This document shows, piece after piece, positions 44,370 to 55,092 of a stretch of 64,000 bases of DNA. Under the pieces are notes generated by a model, which had not been told where the DNA came from, ran no database searches, and saw nothing but the letters and a program-made list of their open reading frames with translations. The position numbers were made by a program, and so were the translations under genes. Position 1 is the first letter of the stretch. Each line of letters starts with the position of its first letter. Location: NCBI RefSeq assembly GCF_013280595.1, contig NZ_JAAATY010000004.1, positions 101,820-165,819 of the forward strand, given 5' to 3'. Origin of the DNA: Kibdelosporangium persicum (lineage in GTDB: Bacteria > Actinomycetota > Actinomycetes > Mycobacteriales > Pseudonocardiaceae).

Positions 44370-45593
44370 GTGCTCCAGCCCTACCGCGAACTCGCCGCCG
44401 TCCCACGCGTCCCGGCCCTGCTGATCTGGGCTTCTCTCGGCCGGCTGCACATGACCGGGACCCCGCTGGCGATGTCGTTCCTGATCGCGGGGTGGACCGG
44501 GTCATACACCCTGGCGGGTGTGATCGGCGCCGCTCTGCTGATTGGGATCGGCGTCTCCGGACCGGTGCGTGGCCGGGCGGCCGACCGCAGGGGAGCCGCG
44601 GGCCTGGTGATGGTGACCGGGGTCGGCTACGGCCTCGGCATGATCGTGCTGGCCTTCGTCCCGACGTGGTTACCCGGCTCGTGGTGGCCGGTGATGGCGG
44701 TCGGCGCGTTCGCGGTCGGCCTGTTCAACCCGCCGGTCATCCCGGTCAGCCGGGCGATCTGGCCGCGGATGCTGTCCGGATCGGCGCTGAACTCGGCGTA
44801 CACCGTGGACGCGACGCTGACCGAGCTGATGTACGCGGTCGGCCCGCTGCTGGCGGCTGCGCTGGTCGCGGCGGTCAACCCGGAGATGTCCCTGGTCATC
44901 TCGGGTGCGCTGGCCATGCTCGGCGCGGCCGGGTTCGCCCGGATGCTGTCGGTCGCCGGGCAGTCCGGGCCGGTGGCCACCAGCGACCAGGCCAAGCCGA
45001 GACGAGCGGGACTGTTCACCGTGCCGGGCGTGTCCGCGTCGTTGCTGCTGTCGTTCTTCCTGGTCGCGGCGCTGCTGATGGTCGACATGACGATCGTGGC
45101 GTGGGCACGCAACGTCGGCGAGCCGATCCTGGCCGGTGTGCTCGGCGCGGTCTGGGCGGTCGGGTCCGGTATCGGCGGCCTGGTCGCGGGCGGCTTGCGG
45201 GGTGCTCCCCGGCTGACCCGGCGGGTGGTGCTTAACCTGCTGGGTGTGGCTGCCTTGGTGCCCGTCCTGCCGCCGGTGTTCGATCCGGCCTCGCCGTGGT
45301 TGATCGGCTTGGTGCTGCTGTTCGGCGGTGCCGCGATCGCGCCCGCCGTCGCGGCGGCGAACGCGAGGCTCGGTGAGCTCGCGCCGGCCGAACGCAGAAC
45401 GGAGGCGTACGGCTGGTTGTCCTCGGCGTCCACCGCGGGCTTCGCGATCGCGTTGCCGACGTCCGGCTTCCTGCTGGACCACGGCGGCCCGTCGGTCGCC
45501 GCCGCGGGCGCGGTCGTGATGGTCACGCTGGGCGTCCTGCTGGCGGCGCGGATACCGGCCGCGAAACCCGAGCCGGAGCCGGTTCTGTCGTGA
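44370..45593 (+). CDS. MFS transporter
   Basis: A 407-residue transporter with twelve hydrophobic helices. The loop 2-3 motif is GRAADRRGAAGLV, and the halves are joined by TSDQAKPRRAGLFTVPG. Such short MFS proteins of actinomycetes are mostly drug or metabolite exporters; the substrate cannot be told. GTG 44370 starts the family sequence. Divergent from the TNT gene (125-base gap) and overlapping the next transporter by four bases (GTGA). Confidence 0.85.
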   Translation: MLQPYRELAAVPRVPALLIWASLGRLHMTGTPLAMSFLIAGWTGSYTLAGVIGAALLIGIGVSGPVRGRAADRRGAAGLVMVTGVGYGLGMIVLAFVPTWLPGSWWPVMAVGAFAVGLFNPPVIPVSRAIWPRMLSGSALNSAYTVDATLTELMYAVGPLLAAALVAAVNPEMSLVISGALAMLGAAGFARMLSVAGQSGPVATSDQAKPRRAGLFTVPGVSASLLLSFFLVAALLMVDMTIVAWARNVGEPILAGVLGAVWAVGSGIGGLVAGGLRGAPRLTRRVVLNLLGVAALVPVLPPVFDPASPWLIGLVLLFGGAAIAPAVAAANARLGELAPAERRTEAYGWLSSASTAGFAIALPTSGFLLDHGGPSVAAAGAVVMVTLGVLLAARIPAAKPEPEPVLS

Positions 45594-46528
45594 ACCGATG
45601 GCCCTACGGCCTGCTGGCGGTGTTCGTCGGGGTTCTGCTCGCCTCACAGGGACGCGTGAACGGTCAGCTGGGCGCGGAGCTGCGGGACGGGGTGCTCGCC
45701 GCCATCATCTCCACCGGCTTCGGTTTTGTCGTGCTTGTCACCGCGGTGGTGTGCACGCCCGCGGGGCGGCGCGGGGCCGGCCGGCTGGCGGCGTCCCTGC
45801 GCGAACGCCGGTTGCGGTGGTGGGAGTGCCTCGGCGGGTGCGTCGGCGCGTACATGATCTTCACCCAGGGCGTCACGATCACCGCGCTGGGCGTGGCGGT
45901 GTTCACCGTCGCCACGGTCAGCGGACAGCTGGTGAGCAGCCTGTTCGTCGACCGCGCGGGCATCGGCCCGGCCGGTCCGCAGCCGATCACCGCCTGGCGG
46001 CTGCTCGGCGCGGGCATGGCCGTCGGCGCTGTCGTGCTCGCCGTGCAGGGGCAGTTCGCCCGGCCGGAGAACGTGTGGCTGTTCCTGCTGCCCGCTGTCG
46101 CCGGGTTCGGGCTGGCGTGGCAGAGCGCGGTGAACGGGCAAGTCCGTGACGCCTCCGGCAACGCCGTCGTCGCCGCGATGGTCAACTTCGGCGCCTCCAT
46201 GGTGTTGCTCGTCGTCGCGACCGTCGTGGACCTGCTGCTGCGTGGCTGGCCCGTGGCTTTCCCGGACGAGTGGTGGCTGTACACCGGTGGTGCGTTCGGG
46301 ATCTTCGTGATCGGGATTTCGGCCGTGGCCGTCCGCGCCGTCGGAGTGCTGCTGCGGAGCCTGTGCGTGGTCGCCGGGCAGCTGCTCGGCGCGATCGTGC
46401 TGGACGTGTTCGTGCCCGCGCGGGGCGCCGAGCTGAGGCTGACCGAGGTCCTCGGCACCGTGATCACCCTGTTCGCGGTCGCCGTGGCCGCCGTTCCGAC
46501 CCGGCGGAAATCGGCTCTGCGAAGATGA
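45590..46528 (+). CDS. DMT-superfamily transporter (DUF606-type)
   Basis: A 312-residue membrane protein with ten predicted helices made of two related halves. [14 protein letters not shown] in the first and [20 protein letters not shown] in the sixth helix are the paired signatures of the DUF606 branch. It overlaps the MFS gene by four bases and ends four bases before folD, so all are probably on one transcript. Substrate unknown. Confidence 0.82.
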   Translation: MNRWPYGLLAVFVGVLLASQGRVNGQLGAELRDGVLAAIISTGFGFVVLVTAVVCTPAGRRGAGRLAASLRERRLRWWECLGGCVGAYMIFTQGVTITALGVAVFTVATVSGQLVSSLFVDRAGIGPAGPQPITAWRLLGAGMAVGAVVLAVQGQFARPENVWLFLLPAVAGFGLAWQSAVNGQVRDASGNAVVAAMVNFGASMVLLVVATVVDLLLRGWPVAFPDEWWLYTGGAFGIFVIGISAVAVRAVGVLLRSLCVVAGQLLGAIVLDVFVPARGAELRLTEVLGTVITLFAVAVAAVPTRRKSALRR

Positions 46529-46532
46529 GGGC

Positions 46533-47381
46533 GTGAGCGCGACGATCCTGGATGGCAAGGCGACCCGAGACGCGATCTACGAGGACCTGAAGGTGCGCGT
46601 GGCCGCACTGCGGGCGAAGGGCATCGCGCCCGGCCTCGGCACGGTGCTGATCGGTGACGACCCGGGCTCGGCGATGTACGTGCGCGGCAAGCACTCCGAC
46701 TGCGCCAAGGTCGGCATCACGTCGATCCGCAAGGACCTGCCCGCGGACATCTCCCAGGAAGATGCCGAGGCGGTGCTGGACGAGCTGAACGCCGACCCGG
46801 CGTGCACCGGTTACATCGTCCAGCTGCCGGTACCCAGGCACCTGGACACCGGCAGGCTGCTGGAGCGCGTCGACCCGGCCAAGGACGCCGACGGCCTGCA
46901 CCCGGTGAACCTCGGCAGGCTCGTGCTGATGGAGCCCGCGCCGCTGCCGTGCACCCCGCGCGGGATCGTCGAGCTGCTCAACCGCTACCAGGTCCCGATC
47001 GCGGGCCAGAACATCACGGTCGTCGGCCGTGGCGTGACGGTCGGTCGCCCGCTCGGCCTGCTGCTCACCCGCCGCTCCGAGAACGCGACGGTCACCTTGT
47101 GCCACACCGGAACCAAGGATCTGGCCGGCGAAATCCGCCGCGGCGACATCGTGGTGGCGGGCGCGGGCGTGCCGCACCTGATCACGCCCGAGATGGTCAA
47201 GCCCGGCGCGGCCGTGCTGGATGTCGGCGTGAGCCGCACCGAGTCCGGAATGGCCGGTGACGTGCATCCCGACGTCCGCTCGGTCGCGGGTTTCCTGTCG
47301 CCGAACCCGGGCGGGATCGGCCCGATGACCAGGGCGATGCTGCTGACGAATGTGGTCGAGGCCGCCGAGGCGCAGGCGTGA
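46533..47381 (+). CDS. folD: Bifunctional 5,10-methylene-THF dehydrogenase/cyclohydrolase
   Basis: Interconverts 5,10-methylene- and 10-formyl-tetrahydrofolate, the donor for PurN and PurH. The 282-residue protein has the substrate motif [17 protein letters not shown] (the catalytic Lys-equivalent lies in this stretch), [19 protein letters not shown], the NADP loop [19 protein letters not shown] and the C-terminal [14 protein letters not shown]. In YxxxK-type enzymes the pair is Tyr-Lys; here YVRGK fits. GTG 46533 follows the DMT gene after four bases. Confidence 0.96.
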   Translation: MSATILDGKATRDAIYEDLKVRVAALRAKGIAPGLGTVLIGDDPGSAMYVRGKHSDCAKVGITSIRKDLPADISQEDAEAVLDELNADPACTGYIVQLPVPRHLDTGRLLERVDPAKDADGLHPVNLGRLVLMEPAPLPCTPRGIVELLNRYQVPIAGQNITVVGRGVTVGRPLGLLLTRRSENATVTLCHTGTKDLAGEIRRGDIVVAGAGVPHLITPEMVKPGAAVLDVGVSRTESGMAGDVHPDVRSVAGFLSPNPGGIGPMTRAMLLTNVVEAAEAQA

Positions 47382-47668
47382 CCGTCGTGTCGTCCAAGTC
47401 CAAGCTCCGTGACCAGTGGCCGTTCGGCGTGGTGCTGCTGATCGTGGTGATCGGCATCGTGCTGATCGGCATGTACTACTGGCGGCGCGGCACGTCCCTG
47501 ATCGGCGGCGCCCTGCTGGTGGCCGCGGCGCTTCGGCTGCTGTTGCCGGACAGCCGGGCCGGTCTGCTGGCCGTGCGGAAAAGGCGCGTGGACATCCTGC
47601 TCTACGGCGGTTTCGGCCTGATGATCCTGTACATTTCCGCGTCGATCATCGGTGGTCCCCTCAACTGA
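47378..47668 (+). CDS. DUF3017 membrane protein
   Basis: A 96-residue protein with three hydrophobic segments (about 14-36, 40-56 and 74-92), separated by basic loops ([21 protein letters not shown]). DUF3017 genes usually follow folD in actinobacteria, as here with a four-base overlap (GTGA). Function unknown. Confidence 0.85.
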   Translation: MTVVSSKSKLRDQWPFGVVLLIVVIGIVLIGMYYWRRGTSLIGGALLVAAALRLLLPDSRAGLLAVRKRRVDILLYGGFGLMILYISASIIGGPLN

Positions 47669-47800
47669 GGGCGTAGGACGCCACCACTGGCACATCGGGA
47701 GGGCAAGCCGATCGGCTGAGGGGCCGGTCGGTCAGGTGGCTGACCAAACCGGGCTCTTCGACCGAAGTTCCGGCGGCGGGGCGTCCATAACGTCGTCACC

Positions 47801-48355
47801 ATGACCGCGACGCAGTTCACCGCCATCCACTTCGGACTCATCGGTTTCGCCGTGGTCTGGCCCATTGTCCTGCTGGTGCTGCGTGGCAGGGTTCGTCCAC
47901 TGGTCAGCGGCGCGGTGACGCTCTACGCGATGCCGGCTCTCGCGGTCGTCTTCCTCCCGCTGCCCACCGCGACCACGCCCCGCCTGCAACAGACCATCCA
48001 GCTGCTGCCGTTCCAGTGGGTCCTGGACGCCGTCGGCGGCGACATCATGGCGGTCAAGCAGGTCTTCCTGAACGTCCTGTTGTTCGTTCCGCTGGGAATC
48101 CTCGCCCGGGTGATGTGGCAGCGGACCGCGCGGCAGGCCGTCACGCTCGGGTTCGTGGCGTCGCTCACGATCGAGGTCACTCAGTTGAGCGGCAACTTCG
48201 GCACCGCGCCGTTCGTGTACCGGATCTTCGACGTGGACGACCTGATGACGAACACCTTCGGGTCGTTGATCGGGTGGATGTTCGTCAACGCGATCATGCG
48301 GATCCGGGTGCCGGAGCGGATGAGTGCTCTGTCACTGCCCGAGCGGGCCATCTGA
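47801..48355 (+). CDS. VanZ-like membrane protein
   Basis: A 184-residue protein with four or five helices and the VanZ-family signature: QLLPFQWVL, NVLLFVPLGILARVM (about 89-103), ASLTIEVTQL and FDVDDLMTNTFGSLIGW. Members are linked to glycopeptide tolerance in enterococci, but most homologues have no known role. It lies alone between folD-DUF3017 and mdh. Confidence 0.82.
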   Translation: MTATQFTAIHFGLIGFAVVWPIVLLVLRGRVRPLVSGAVTLYAMPALAVVFLPLPTATTPRLQQTIQLLPFQWVLDAVGGDIMAVKQVFLNVLLFVPLGILARVMWQRTARQAVTLGFVASLTIEVTQLSGNFGTAPFVYRIFDVDDLMTNTFGSLIGWMFVNAIMRIRVPERMSALSLPERAI

Positions 48356-48475
48356 GAGGCCTGTCACCGCCGACTGACTCTCCGCTGCCGGGTTGATAAC
48401 CTGCCGGGGCTGGTCCCGGCGCCGAGACCGTGCCTCTCGTAGCTGGTCGCGCCCGAGACCCCCATACACGCTTGA

Positions 48476-49480
<1,005 letters not shown>

Positions 49481-49493
49481 ACCCCCAGCTCCC

Positions 49494-49543
49494 CCCTCGT
49501 GAGTGGTTATCAGGGCTAGAACCCTGATAACCACTCACGAGGG
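49494..49543. terminator. 22-bp palindromic terminator between mdh and P450
   Basis: Positions 49494-49515 (core TCGTGAGTGGTTATCAGGG) are perfectly complementary to 49522-49543 over a six-base loop (CTAGAA). It lies between convergent genes, so it can stop transcription from both sides. Its length and form also fit a dispersed palindromic repeat. Confidence 0.8.
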
Positions 49544-49544
49544 T

Positions 49545-50726
49545 TTACCAGGCTACTTGCAGTTCGTGGACGCCGAAGATCGCCATCTGCTCGCGCAGCC
49601 GGACGTCCTGCGGTGCCGTCGCCAGGCGCAGCGTCGGGAACTCCCGCAGCAGGGTGCCGAAGCCGATCCGCATCTCGATGCGGGCGAGCTGCTGGCCCAG
49701 GCACTGGTGGATACCGTGCCCGAACGCCACGTGTCCGGCCGGATTCCCGTTGAGCGACAACCGGTCCGGGTTGACGAACCGCATCGGGTCACGGTTGGCC
49801 GCCGGTAGGTGGATCGACACCGGCTCGCCTGCCTTGATGACCTGGCCGCCCAGTTCGACGTCCTCGAGCGTGGCCCTGGTCGTTCCGAAGTGGATGATCG
49901 TGAGATAGCGCAGGAGCTCCTCGACCGCGTTGTCCACCAGGCTCGGGTCGTCGCGCAGCAACGCGAGCTGGTCGGGGTTGGTCAGCAGCGTGAAAGTGCC
50001 GAGCCCCAACATGTTCGCGGTCGTCTCGTGGCCGGCGACGAGCAGCAGGAAACCCATGTTGGCGATTTCCTCGTCGGTCAGCCCCTCCTCGGCGATCAGA
50101 CCGCTGAGCATGTCGTCACTGGGCTGCCGCCGCTTGGTCCTGACCAGGTTGAGCAGGTAGTCCTCGATGCGCTCGAGCGCGGCCCTGATCTCCTCCTGCG
50201 TCCTGGTCAGGTCGAGCACGATGTGGGTGTCGCGCTGGAAGCCCTCCCGCTCGTCGTACGGCACCCCGAGGATCTCGCAGATCACCAGCGACGGGATCGG
50301 CAACGCGAACGCCTGCACGAGGTCGACCGGCGGGCCGTGCCTGCGCATGCCCTCGATGTGCTCGTCGGTGATCTCCTGGATCCGCGGGATCAGCTGGTTC
50401 ATCCGGCGCACGGTGAACTGGCCGGTCAGCAGCCGCCGGTAACGGGTGTGGTCCGGCGGGTCCTGGGCGAGGAACATCCCCGGCTTCGCCGGGTCGGTCC
50501 GCAGATCCGCGCGGACGGGCGACTTCCGGAGCTCGTTGCGGACGCTGAACCGGTTGTCCGCGAGCACCGCTCTGGCCAGCTCGTGACTGGTGACCAACCA
50601 GCCGACCGTGCCGTCGGCGAAGGTCAGCCTGCTCAACGGACCCCGCGTTCGCAGTTCCGCCGGTGGATCAAGGGGGGTGTCCCGGTCGACGGGCAACCGG
50701 GGGACCTCGGGCAGAGTCTCCGTCAT
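49545..50726 (-). CDS. Cytochrome P450
   Basis: A 393-residue soluble bacterial P450 of the CYP105-like type. It has the I-helix motif LLLVAGHETTANMLGLG (oxygen-binding Thr), the ExxR motif in VEELLRYL, and the heme-cysteine loop FGHGIHQCLGQQLARIEM. Substrate unknown; a ferredoxin gene is not adjacent. ATG 50726 follows AAGGAGAAACC, and is preferred to the upstream start at 50789, which overlaps the kinase gene. It lies downstream of the two-component pair on the same strand and may be controlled by it. Confidence 0.93.
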   Translation of the reverse strand: MTETLPEVPRLPVDRDTPLDPPAELRTRGPLSRLTFADGTVGWLVTSHELARAVLADNRFSVRNELRKSPVRADLRTDPAKPGMFLAQDPPDHTRYRRLLTGQFTVRRMNQLIPRIQEITDEHIEGMRRHGPPVDLVQAFALPIPSLVICEILGVPYDEREGFQRDTHIVLDLTRTQEEIRAALERIEDYLLNLVRTKRRQPSDDMLSGLIAEEGLTDEEIANMGFLLLVAGHETTANMLGLGTFTLLTNPDQLALLRDDPSLVDNAVEELLRYLTIIHFGTTRATLEDVELGGQVIKAGEPVSIHLPAANRDPMRFVNPDRLSLNGNPAGHVAFGHGIHQCLGQQLARIEMRIGFGTLLREFPTLRLATAPQDVRLREQMAIFGVHELQVAW

Positions 50727-50785
50727 GGTTTCTCCTTGTGGGCTTGTCCCTGTCGACGTTTCCGCGTGAACCTGACCTGTCCCTG

Positions 50786-52069
50786 TCACTTTCCTGACGA
50801 AGAGCTGACGGTGGGCAGCGTGACCGTGAAGGTGCTGCCTTCACCCGGCCGGGTGGTCACGCTGACTTCACCGCCGTGCTCCTGCACGATCCGTTGCACG
50901 ATGGACAGGCCCAACCCGGCGCCGTTGTCCGAAGTCCGTTTCTCCGCACGGTAGAACCGCTCGAAGACCCGAGCCGCGATCTCGGGCGACATGCCTGGCC
51001 CCTGGTCGGCGACGGACAGCCGGTCGCCGTGCACGCTGACCGTGATCGGCGTGTGTTCAGGGGTGTGTTGCAACGCGTTGCCCACCAGGTTGAGCAGGAC
51101 GCGCCGCAGCATGGTCTCGTCGCCCTCGACGATCACCTCAGCGGGCGCGTCCAGGCTGATCGGCCGGTTCGGTGCGATGACGGAGGTGTCCGCCACGATC
51201 TCGGCGGCGATCCCGCGCAGGTCCACGTGTTCCCGGCGCAGTGCCGCGTTCAGGTCGAGACGGCTCAGTTGGAGCAGTTGGTCCACCACCGAGTTCATCC
51301 GGTCGGCCTCCTGCTCGATCCGGCTGAGCGCCTTGGCTGCCAGTTCAGGTTGGCCCGACACGCGTTGCAGCTCCGCCCAGCCGCGGATCGTGGTCAGCGG
51401 CGTGCGCAGTTCGTGGGACGCCGCCGCGACGAAGCCGAGCAGCCGCGTTTCCATGTCCCGCTGTTCCCGCAGCGACCGGTTGAGCACGTGCACGCCGAAC
51501 ACGGTCACCGCGACCACCGCCGCACCGGTCGCGATCAGCTCGAACACCAGCAGCTGGGTGACCGCTTCCTCACCTGGCCCGAGGCTGCCGCCGACGATCA
51601 CGTGTTGGAACGACACCGGTTGGGTGGTGCCCGGCAGCAGGATCGCGGCGTTCGGGCCGAGGTCGAAGTTCTGCACCCGCCATCGAGTGTCCGAAGAGGA
51701 CAAAGTGATCGGCTGCGCGGCCCAGCCCGTGGGCACCGGGTCGGGAATCGGCGGCGCGGTGATGTCCTCGCCGGACAGCAGATACGGCTTCGTCGTGGTG
51801 ATCACGCGCCCGTCGTGGGCGATGATCGTCACGACGAATCCTTCGGGCACTTGCTGTTCCAGCGTCAGACCGTCCACATTGATCGTCCGGTTGCCGAGGA
51901 TCGGCAGTGACCGCTGCACTTCGGTCAACGTGCGTTCCACCCGGTTGAGCGCGTAGAGGTCGACCACGAACAGCGCGGCGATGTCGATGATGGCCATCGC
52001 CAGCAGTGTCAACGAGATCAGGCCGAGCAGCAGCCTGCCCTTGACCGCGCGGATCCCCCTGCGCCGCAT
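50786..52069 (-). CDS. Sensor histidine kinase (EnvZ/OmpR class)
   Basis: A 427-residue membrane sensor. Two membrane helices (about 11-37 and 172-195) bracket a periplasm-side domain of about 130 residues. HAMP-like residues lead to the H box AAASHELRTPLTTIRGWAEL, then the N box LVGNALQHT, G boxes VADQGPGMS and GAGLGLSIVQRIVQEHGG. It shares its first base with the stop codon of the regulator gene (TGATG), so the pair is coupled. Signal unknown. Confidence 0.94.
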   Translation of the reverse strand: MRRRGIRAVKGRLLLGLISLTLLAMAIIDIAALFVVDLYALNRVERTLTEVQRSLPILGNRTINVDGLTLEQQVPEGFVVTIIAHDGRVITTTKPYLLSGEDITAPPIPDPVPTGWAAQPITLSSSDTRWRVQNFDLGPNAAILLPGTTQPVSFQHVIVGGSLGPGEEAVTQLLVFELIATGAAVVAVTVFGVHVLNRSLREQRDMETRLLGFVAAASHELRTPLTTIRGWAELQRVSGQPELAAKALSRIEQEADRMNSVVDQLLQLSRLDLNAALRREHVDLRGIAAEIVADTSVIAPNRPISLDAPAEVIVEGDETMLRRVLLNLVGNALQHTPEHTPITVSVHGDRLSVADQGPGMSPEIAARVFERFYRAEKRTSDNGAGLGLSIVQRIVQEHGGEVSVTTRPGEGSTFTVTLPTVSSSSGK

Positions 52070-52755
52070 CAGTTCTCGGCTATCCGGTAGCCGAAGCCGC
52101 GGACCGTGTGGATCAACGGGCGACGGCCGGCGTCGACCTTGTGCCGCAGCCGCGACACCAGCTTCTCCACCACACCCTCACCGAAGTCGTGCTGCCACAC
52201 GTGCTGCAGGATCTGCTCCTTGGTCATCACCTGGCCGGCGTTGACCATCAGGTAGCGCAGCAGCTTGTACTCCGTCGGCGTCAGATCCAGCGCCTCGCCC
52301 GCGCGCACGGCCTGGAACTTCGCCTCGTCGAGGACCAGGTCGGCGCTGCGCAGCACGTGCTCCTCGGGGACGCGACCGGACCTGCGCAGCAGCGCGTGCA
52401 CCCGGGCCAGTAGTTCGAGTACGTGAAAGGGCTTGGTGACGTAGTCGTCGCCACCGATCCGTAGCCCGGTCACGGTGTCCTCGATCGAGCCGCGCGCGGT
52501 CAGGAACAGCACAGGCGGGGCGTTGCCGCGCTCGGCCAGCTTGCGGCAGACAGTGAACCCGTCCATGTCCGGCAGCATCACGTCCAGGATCACCATGTCC
52601 GGGCGCTCGGACTCGACGGCCGTCAACGCCGCGTGCCCGGAGCCGACGGCCGACACGCGGTAGCCCGCCAGGTTGAGGGTGGTGGACAAAAGTTCGGTGA
52701 TTCCGGGCTCGTCGTCGACCACCAGCAGGTGCTGACCGTCCCCCGTGTGTTGCAC
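52069..52755 (-). CDS. OmpR-family response regulator
   Basis: A 228-residue regulator with a receiver (LVVDDEPGITELL, phospho-site VILDVMLPDMDG, KPFHVLELLARV) and a winged-helix DNA-binding domain (TPTEYKLLRYLMVNAGQVMT, VSRLRHKVD, HTVRGFGYRIAEN). It precedes its kinase on the same transcript. The close P450 gene is a possible target. Confidence 0.94.
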   Translation of the reverse strand: MQHTGDGQHLLVVDDEPGITELLSTTLNLAGYRVSAVGSGHAALTAVESERPDMVILDVMLPDMDGFTVCRKLAERGNAPPVLFLTARGSIEDTVTGLRIGGDDYVTKPFHVLELLARVHALLRRSGRVPEEHVLRSADLVLDEAKFQAVRAGEALDLTPTEYKLLRYLMVNAGQVMTKEQILQHVWQHDFGEGVVEKLVSRLRHKVDAGRRPLIHTVRGFGYRIAEN

Positions 52756-52821
52756 AACGCCTCCTTATGGTTACGCAACGTTCAGGCGACCATTGGCGTT
52801 CCCGCTTGTACCGTTCTTCTC

Positions 52822-53634
52822 ATGTCGATGATCACGTGGCCGGTCCCTGTTCCCAGCCTGCCGGAAGGTGTGTACGCCCCGCTTGCCGACGCCGCTCGGG
52901 CCGCCGCGGCGGCGTACGGCGCGGCGCGGCAGCGTTACCCGCGCCAGCAGCTCGCCGAAGAGGTCGCGACCGGCGCGGACGGTACGCCGACCATGCTGGT
53001 CGACGCGTTGGTGGAGGCCGCGATCGTCGACGTCATCGACCAGGCACAAGTCAACCTGTTGAGTGAGGAGGCCGGGTTCATCGACCACGGCTCGGCGGTG
53101 ACCCTGGTGATCGACCCGATGGACGGCTCCGCCAACGCCGCGATGGGTGTGCCGCTGTCGTGTTTCGCGGGCGCGGTCTTCCGCGACGGCGTCGCCACCG
53201 AGGCGTTGACGGTCTGGCTGGACACCGGCCGGGCGTGGTGGGCCGTGGCGGGCGAGCCGACGCCGTACCGGACCTCCGGCCGTACCACAATGGACGGTTC
53301 CTCGATCGCCATGTTGCGGCCCAAGGACAACAGCCGGGAAGCCTGGCTCAGAGTCGCGTCCCGGGTCGACCGGGTCCGGGTGCTGTCCACGACGTGCCTG
53401 GAGACCGCGTTGGTGGCCGAGGGGTCGATGGACGCGTTCGTCGACCCGGGCTCGGACACCCACCGGATCATGGACCTCGCCGCGGCCATGGTCACGTTGC
53501 CCGCCGCGGGCGGCGTGGTGATGGACGTGCGCGGCCGTCCGCTCGAATTCGACCTGGACCTGTCCCGCCGCTGGTCAGGCATCGCGGCGGCGACCCAGCG
53601 GATGGCCGACGAGCTGGCGGAGGCCGTCGGCTGA
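52822..53634 (+). CDS. Inositol-monophosphatase-family protein
   Basis: A 270-residue metal-dependent phosphatase of the IMPase/FBPase/CysQ superfamily. The Glu pair in NLLSEEAGFID, the DPMDGSANAA motif (normally DPLDGT) and DTHRIMDLAAAMVTLPAAGG (normally WDxAAG) are visible, so the last aspartate site is altered. It could act on an inositol or sugar phosphate, or 3'-phosphoadenosine phosphate. ATG 52822 begins the family sequence; no strong ribosome site. Divergent from the two-component pair. Confidence 0.78.
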   Translation: MSMITWPVPVPSLPEGVYAPLADAARAAAAAYGAARQRYPRQQLAEEVATGADGTPTMLVDALVEAAIVDVIDQAQVNLLSEEAGFIDHGSAVTLVIDPMDGSANAAMGVPLSCFAGAVFRDGVATEALTVWLDTGRAWWAVAGEPTPYRTSGRTTMDGSSIAMLRPKDNSREAWLRVASRVDRVRVLSTTCLETALVAEGSMDAFVDPGSDTHRIMDLAAAMVTLPAAGGVVMDVRGRPLEFDLDLSRRWSGIAAATQRMADELAEAVG

Positions 53635-53795
53635 TGCCTGCTCGCCACAGGGGACGTTCGCGTCGGGGACGAGTGCCCAGGTGATTCCTTTCCGGCGTGA
53701 CCGGTGGACTCGTGCCGGCGTTTTCGGGCACGCTCGCGCTCGGACCGGTGGCCGCCGTGATCGCGTTGGCGGCCCTCGCGGTGTTCCGTGACCGC

Positions 53796-53987
53796 TCAGC
53801 CCTCGCTCATGTGCTCCACAACGCAGTCCGGACCTGGGAAGACCAGTCCTTCGTGACCGTCGGCGAACCGCACGAGATAGGGCGGCGCGCCGTTGTCGCC
53901 GCGAACTTCGATGATCTCGCCATGCCTGTCGGCAAGGCCCACGTTCTTGCCGTGGACGAGAAGCCGGTCACCCACCGTTGCCTGCAT
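53796..53987 (-). CDS. DUF1918 small protein (63 aa)
   Basis: A small beta-rich protein of the DUF1918 type: QATVGDRLLVHGKNVGLADR, then GEIIEVRGDNGAPPYLVRF and HEGLVFPGPDCVV. Such proteins are common in actinobacteria and of unknown role, possibly nucleic-acid or protein binding. GGAGGTGAGAACC before ATG 53987 decides the start. Confidence 0.85.
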   Translation of the reverse strand: MQATVGDRLLVHGKNVGLADRHGEIIEVRGDNGAPPYLVRFADGHEGLVFPGPDCVVEHMSEG

Positions 53988-54223
53988 GGTTCTCACCTCC
54001 GGTAGTCCAGGGTAAAACCGGACACAAGGGGTGGCACGTTCTGGCGGCTCCGGCCGCCCGGCGCCGGGCCGGAAAACGGTATGCTGGCAGGCGCGAACAC
54101 AATTCCAGAGCGCTGCACGACAAGTGCCACTTGTGACTTCCCGATGGGGGACGAGGCCGAGCGGGCTGGTGAGGGATCCGCCCGCTCGGCCTCGCCAAAC
54201 GTCTCGGAGAAGGGAGTCACGAG

Positions 54224-54415
54224 ATGGGAACCGAGATCGTGCAGCTCAGCGGGATTGTGGGAGCAACGGCGACGGCGGTGGTCGTACTGCGGTACCTGAT
54301 CCAGTTGATCGTGGTCGTCTGGTCGTTGCGGGCGGACGAAGCTGGTCGCAGACATGCGATCCGCTTGCTCGAACTGCTTCGCAACGGGCGGCGTCAGCGT
54401 CGTAGGCCGCCATAA
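54224..54415 (+). CDS. Small membrane protein (63 aa)
   Basis: One hydrophobic helix (GIVGATATAVVVLRYLIQLI and a few further residues) and a strongly basic C-terminus (LLRNGRRQRRRPP). The ATG has AGAAGGGAG nine bases before it and a perfect terminator directly after the stop, so I consider it a real gene. No family recognised. Confidence 0.6.
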   Translation: MGTEIVQLSGIVGATATAVVVLRYLIQLIVVVWSLRADEAGRRHAIRLLELLRNGRRQRRRPP

Positions 54416-54445
54416 GGGGCGCCGGCTCACGAGCCGGCGCCCCTT
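54414..54445. terminator. Bidirectional terminator hairpin
   Basis: AAGGGGCGCCGGCTC at 54414-54428 and its complement at 54431-54445; the true loop opens a few pairs. It serves the small membrane protein gene and the convergent HhH-GPD gene. Confidence 0.85.
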
Positions 54446-54459
54446 AACTGACTTGGCGG

Positions 54460-55029
54460 TCACTTCGCGGCGGCTTTGGCGGCTTTCTTGAACGCTCGGA
54501 CCTCCTGCAGTGAGGTCTCGTCGGTGACGTCGGCGATCGAGCGGCGCGAACCTTCCTCGCCGTACGCGCCCGCGGCCTCCCGCCAGCCCTCCGCCTTGAG
54601 GTTGAACTGCTTGCCGAGCAGAGCGAGGAAGATCTTGGCCTTCTGCTCGCCGTACCCCGGCAACGCCTTGAGCCGCTTGAGGATCTCCGGGCCGTCGGGC
54701 TTGCCCTTCTTCCAGATCCGGTCCGCCTTGCCGTCGTACGTCTCGACGATGTACTGGCACAACGCCTGCACGCGCTTGGCCATCGACCCGCCGTAGCGGT
54801 GGATCGCCGGTGGCGTGGTGGCGAGCGTCGCGAACTCCTCGGGGTCGTACTCCGCGATCTCGTGCACGTCCAGCTTGCCGAGCCGGTCCACGAGTTTCTG
54901 CGGGCCCTTGAACGCCACCTCCATGGCGATCTGCTGGTCGAGCAGCATGCCGATCAACAACGCGAGCGGCTCCTTGGCCAGCAGCGCGTCGGCTTCCGGG
55001 TCCCCAGCGAGGTGCAGCTTGCGCGTCAT
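54460..55029 (-). CDS. HhH-GPD-type base-excision repair-like protein
   Basis: A 189-residue protein of the actinobacterial HhH-GPD family (DNA glycosylase fold). It has LALLIGMLLDQQIAMEVAFK (family N-terminal helices), a helix-hairpin-helix (LKALPGYGEQKAKIFLALLG) and a C-terminal lysine/alanine-rich tail (RAFKKAAKAAAK). The catalytic aspartate position of Nth/MutY enzymes is not evident, so glycosylase activity is unproven. ATG 55029 is the likely start, GTG 55035 an alternative. Confidence 0.85.
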   Translation of the reverse strand: MTRKLHLAGDPEADALLAKEPLALLIGMLLDQQIAMEVAFKGPQKLVDRLGKLDVHEIAEYDPEEFATLATTPPAIHRYGGSMAKRVQALCQYIVETYDGKADRIWKKGKPDGPEILKRLKALPGYGEQKAKIFLALLGKQFNLKAEGWREAAGAYGEEGSRRSIADVTDETSLQEVRAFKKAAKAAAK

Positions 55030-55092
55030 GGCCACATCTTGGCACGCAGCCGACGCCGTGTCTCAGCTGAGCAGGACCAGGCGGCTGGTGGG

